A DNA stretch of 64,000 bases. Origin: Bryobacterales bacterium KBS 96 (GTDB lineage: Bacteria > Acidobacteriota > Terriglobia > Bryobacterales > Bryobacteraceae). Position numbers and translations under genes: made by a program. The DNA is taken from assembly GCA_000381625.1 (NCBI GenBank), contig KB906767.1, positions 4,049,304 through 4,113,303 of the forward strand, given 5' to 3'. Positions 63,158 to 64,000 of the stretch are shown here, in pieces. The notes beneath the pieces were generated by a model. It was not told the origin of the DNA and searched no databases. It saw nothing but the letters and a program-made list of their open reading frames with translations. Position 1 is the stretch's first letter. Each line of letters opens with the position of its first letter.

Positions 63158-63593
63158 CATGCTGGTACTAAGAAGTACAGAACATTTTGCCCAGAGAGAC
63201 CGCGGTCGATCAAAGTACCGGTATCAAAACTGAAACATGCAGGACGGTGTATGTCCTTGTTTGCGCTTCCTGCCTTCGGCATAATCGCCGTAGTCGTGGC
63301 TATCGAGGCGGAGTCATTCATTGCGCTTCGGTGGGCCGCTTTCCATTCGTTTACTCCTTTAGCTCGAGGGAGTTCCGCGAGTAAATCTCGTCGGGGCTCC
63401 CCGTTTTCTAATTCACGGCTCCGATGGTCCTTTTTGCGTGTGCGCTGTTGCTGATTTCGATTGTTGCCGGGAGGCGTTTGCGCGATCGCCAAAGCGTATG
63501 CCTGCCTGCTCCGGACTGGCGGCATAAAGCACGTCGGCCGAGGCTTCAGCAGCCGGTGGAGCGGCCCTCCCGCTTGGTATACTACTAACTGTT
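63158..63593. other. Intergenic stretch before the tRNA gene
   Basis: These 436 bp hold several short open frames, none with a ribosome-binding site or family resemblance. The only regulatory element I would note is TATACT at 63578-63583, a good -10 box 10 bp before the tRNA gene; no clear -35 box accompanies it. Confidence 0.4.
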
Positions 63594-63670
63594 GCGCCCG
63601 TAGCTCAGTTGGATAGAGCGTCTGGCTACGAACCAGAAGGTCGGCAGTTCGAATCTGTCCGGGCGCACCA
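63594..63670 (+). tRNA. tRNA-Arg (anticodon ACG)
   Basis: A 77-nt cloverleaf. The acceptor arms GCGCCCG and CGGGCGC pair perfectly and the CCA end is encoded. The D-arm is AGCTCAGTTGGATAGAGC, the anticodon stem TCTGG/CCAGA encloses CTACGAA with anticodon ACG, and the T-arm contains GTTCGAATC. The A at position 34 would be deaminated to inosine and read CGU, CGC and CGA. Confidence 0.97.
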
Positions 63671-63707
63671 TAGAATCAATCAGTTAGGGCTTTTGGCTAG
63701 ATCAACC

Positions 63708-63989
63708 TCATCCGGCTCCCCCAATCAAAACCCCATCACTTATTTCGAGAGCCAACATTCTTTCGGGCTCGAGAACGTCCTTGCGGAGTACGGCATCCCA
63801 GCTCTCGGCAGTGGCGATTAGGTTGGCGTCGAGCTTCTGCTGGTAGTGCTTCAGTGTGGTTTCGACCTCTGTATGCGGAATCTCTGTCGATTCAAAATAC
63901 TATTGAATGAATCGAAACAGCAACAATGCAAGCGAGCGTGTCAGCCACGTCTCGTACTTCTCCGGTGGCCACCGGCGCTCTGTCACCAT
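63708..63989 (-). pseudogene. Broken reading frame beside the tRNA gene
   Basis: From the right-hand side of the window a minus-strand frame runs from ATG 63987-63989 (or earlier, outside the window) to TGA at 63708, but TAG at 63900-63902 interrupts it. The part after the stop reads IPHTEVETTLKHYQQKLDAN and ATAESWDAVLRKDVLEPERM. I do not recognise the family; the helical end beside a tRNA 3' end is compatible with the tail of an integrase, but that is speculation. The frame may continue upstream beyond base 64000. Confidence 0.35.
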
Positions 63990-64000
63990 TAAGCGATAGT

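Overview
The window looks like a chromosomal segment of a Gram-negative soil bacterium, most likely an acidobacterium of the Solibacter/Bryobacter type. The reasons are a very large Oar-like TonB-dependent receptor with an N-terminal carboxypeptidase-like domain and no SusD partner, hopanoid-modification genes (hpnJ, hpnI), many Tat-exported sugar enzymes, frequent monohaem c-type cytochromes and GC-rich coding sequence. The phylum assignment is an inference from gene content; there is no rRNA gene here.

Layout. 1-5.7 kb: an ankyrin-repeat gene cut by the window edge, an OPT-family transporter, a cupin, a GNAT acetyltransferase, a Tat-exported RidA protein and an AlkB dioxygenase. 6-13.4 kb: a six-gene operon that combines an FAD sugar/alcohol dehydrogenase (GMC large subunit with a Cys motif like the FAD-glucose dehydrogenase Fe-S site, plus its small subunit) with an acetoacetate-decarboxylase-like protein and three exported proteins that each carry one C-terminal CxxCH haem site. 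13.6-25.2 kb: Gfo/Idh/MocA oxidoreductase, phosphoglucomutase, RecQ, an orphan fliS, a small gene pair of which one is broken by an amber codon (DUF4265-like), ABC-F protein Uup, a 52-residue metallothionein, a predicted outer-membrane protein and an IlvD/Edd sugar-acid dehydratase. 25.4-27.3 kb: HxlR regulator, BNR-repeat protein and MoaD/ThiS-like protein, overlapping by 4 bp each, behind a perfect inverted repeat.

28.3-36.6 kb: a nitrosative/copper cluster: NsrR-type Rrf2 regulator, two-domain multicopper oxidase, two c-type cytochromes, copper nitrite reductase (NirK) and a CusB/CusA copper efflux pair. A palindrome with 11-1-11 NsrR-like geometry lies at the start of the structural genes.

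36.6-57.7 kb: a sugar-utilisation locus. It has three exported clan GH-D (alpha-galactosidase-like) enzymes, a RhaT-like transporter, a TonB receptor, a TPR protein and a minus-strand catabolic operon (GntR regulator, phosphotriesterase-like lactonase, FGGY kinase, FAD oxidoreductase, SIS protein, SDR). It is tied together by a 16-bp palindrome, ATCATGACGTCATGAT, found as close variants at four sites. At two of them it fills the spacer between the -35 and -10 boxes of a good promoter, which points to repression by the local GntR protein. A decayed SRPBCC/ArsR pair sits inside this locus.

58-64 kb: two exported proteins of unknown role, a hopanoid operon (hpnJ, two small four-helix transporter subunits, hpnI), a tRNA-Arg(ACG) and a broken reading frame beside it. 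Coordinates of starts that differ from the longest open frame were chosen from ribosome-binding sites, signal peptides or family alignment, and this is stated in each entry.
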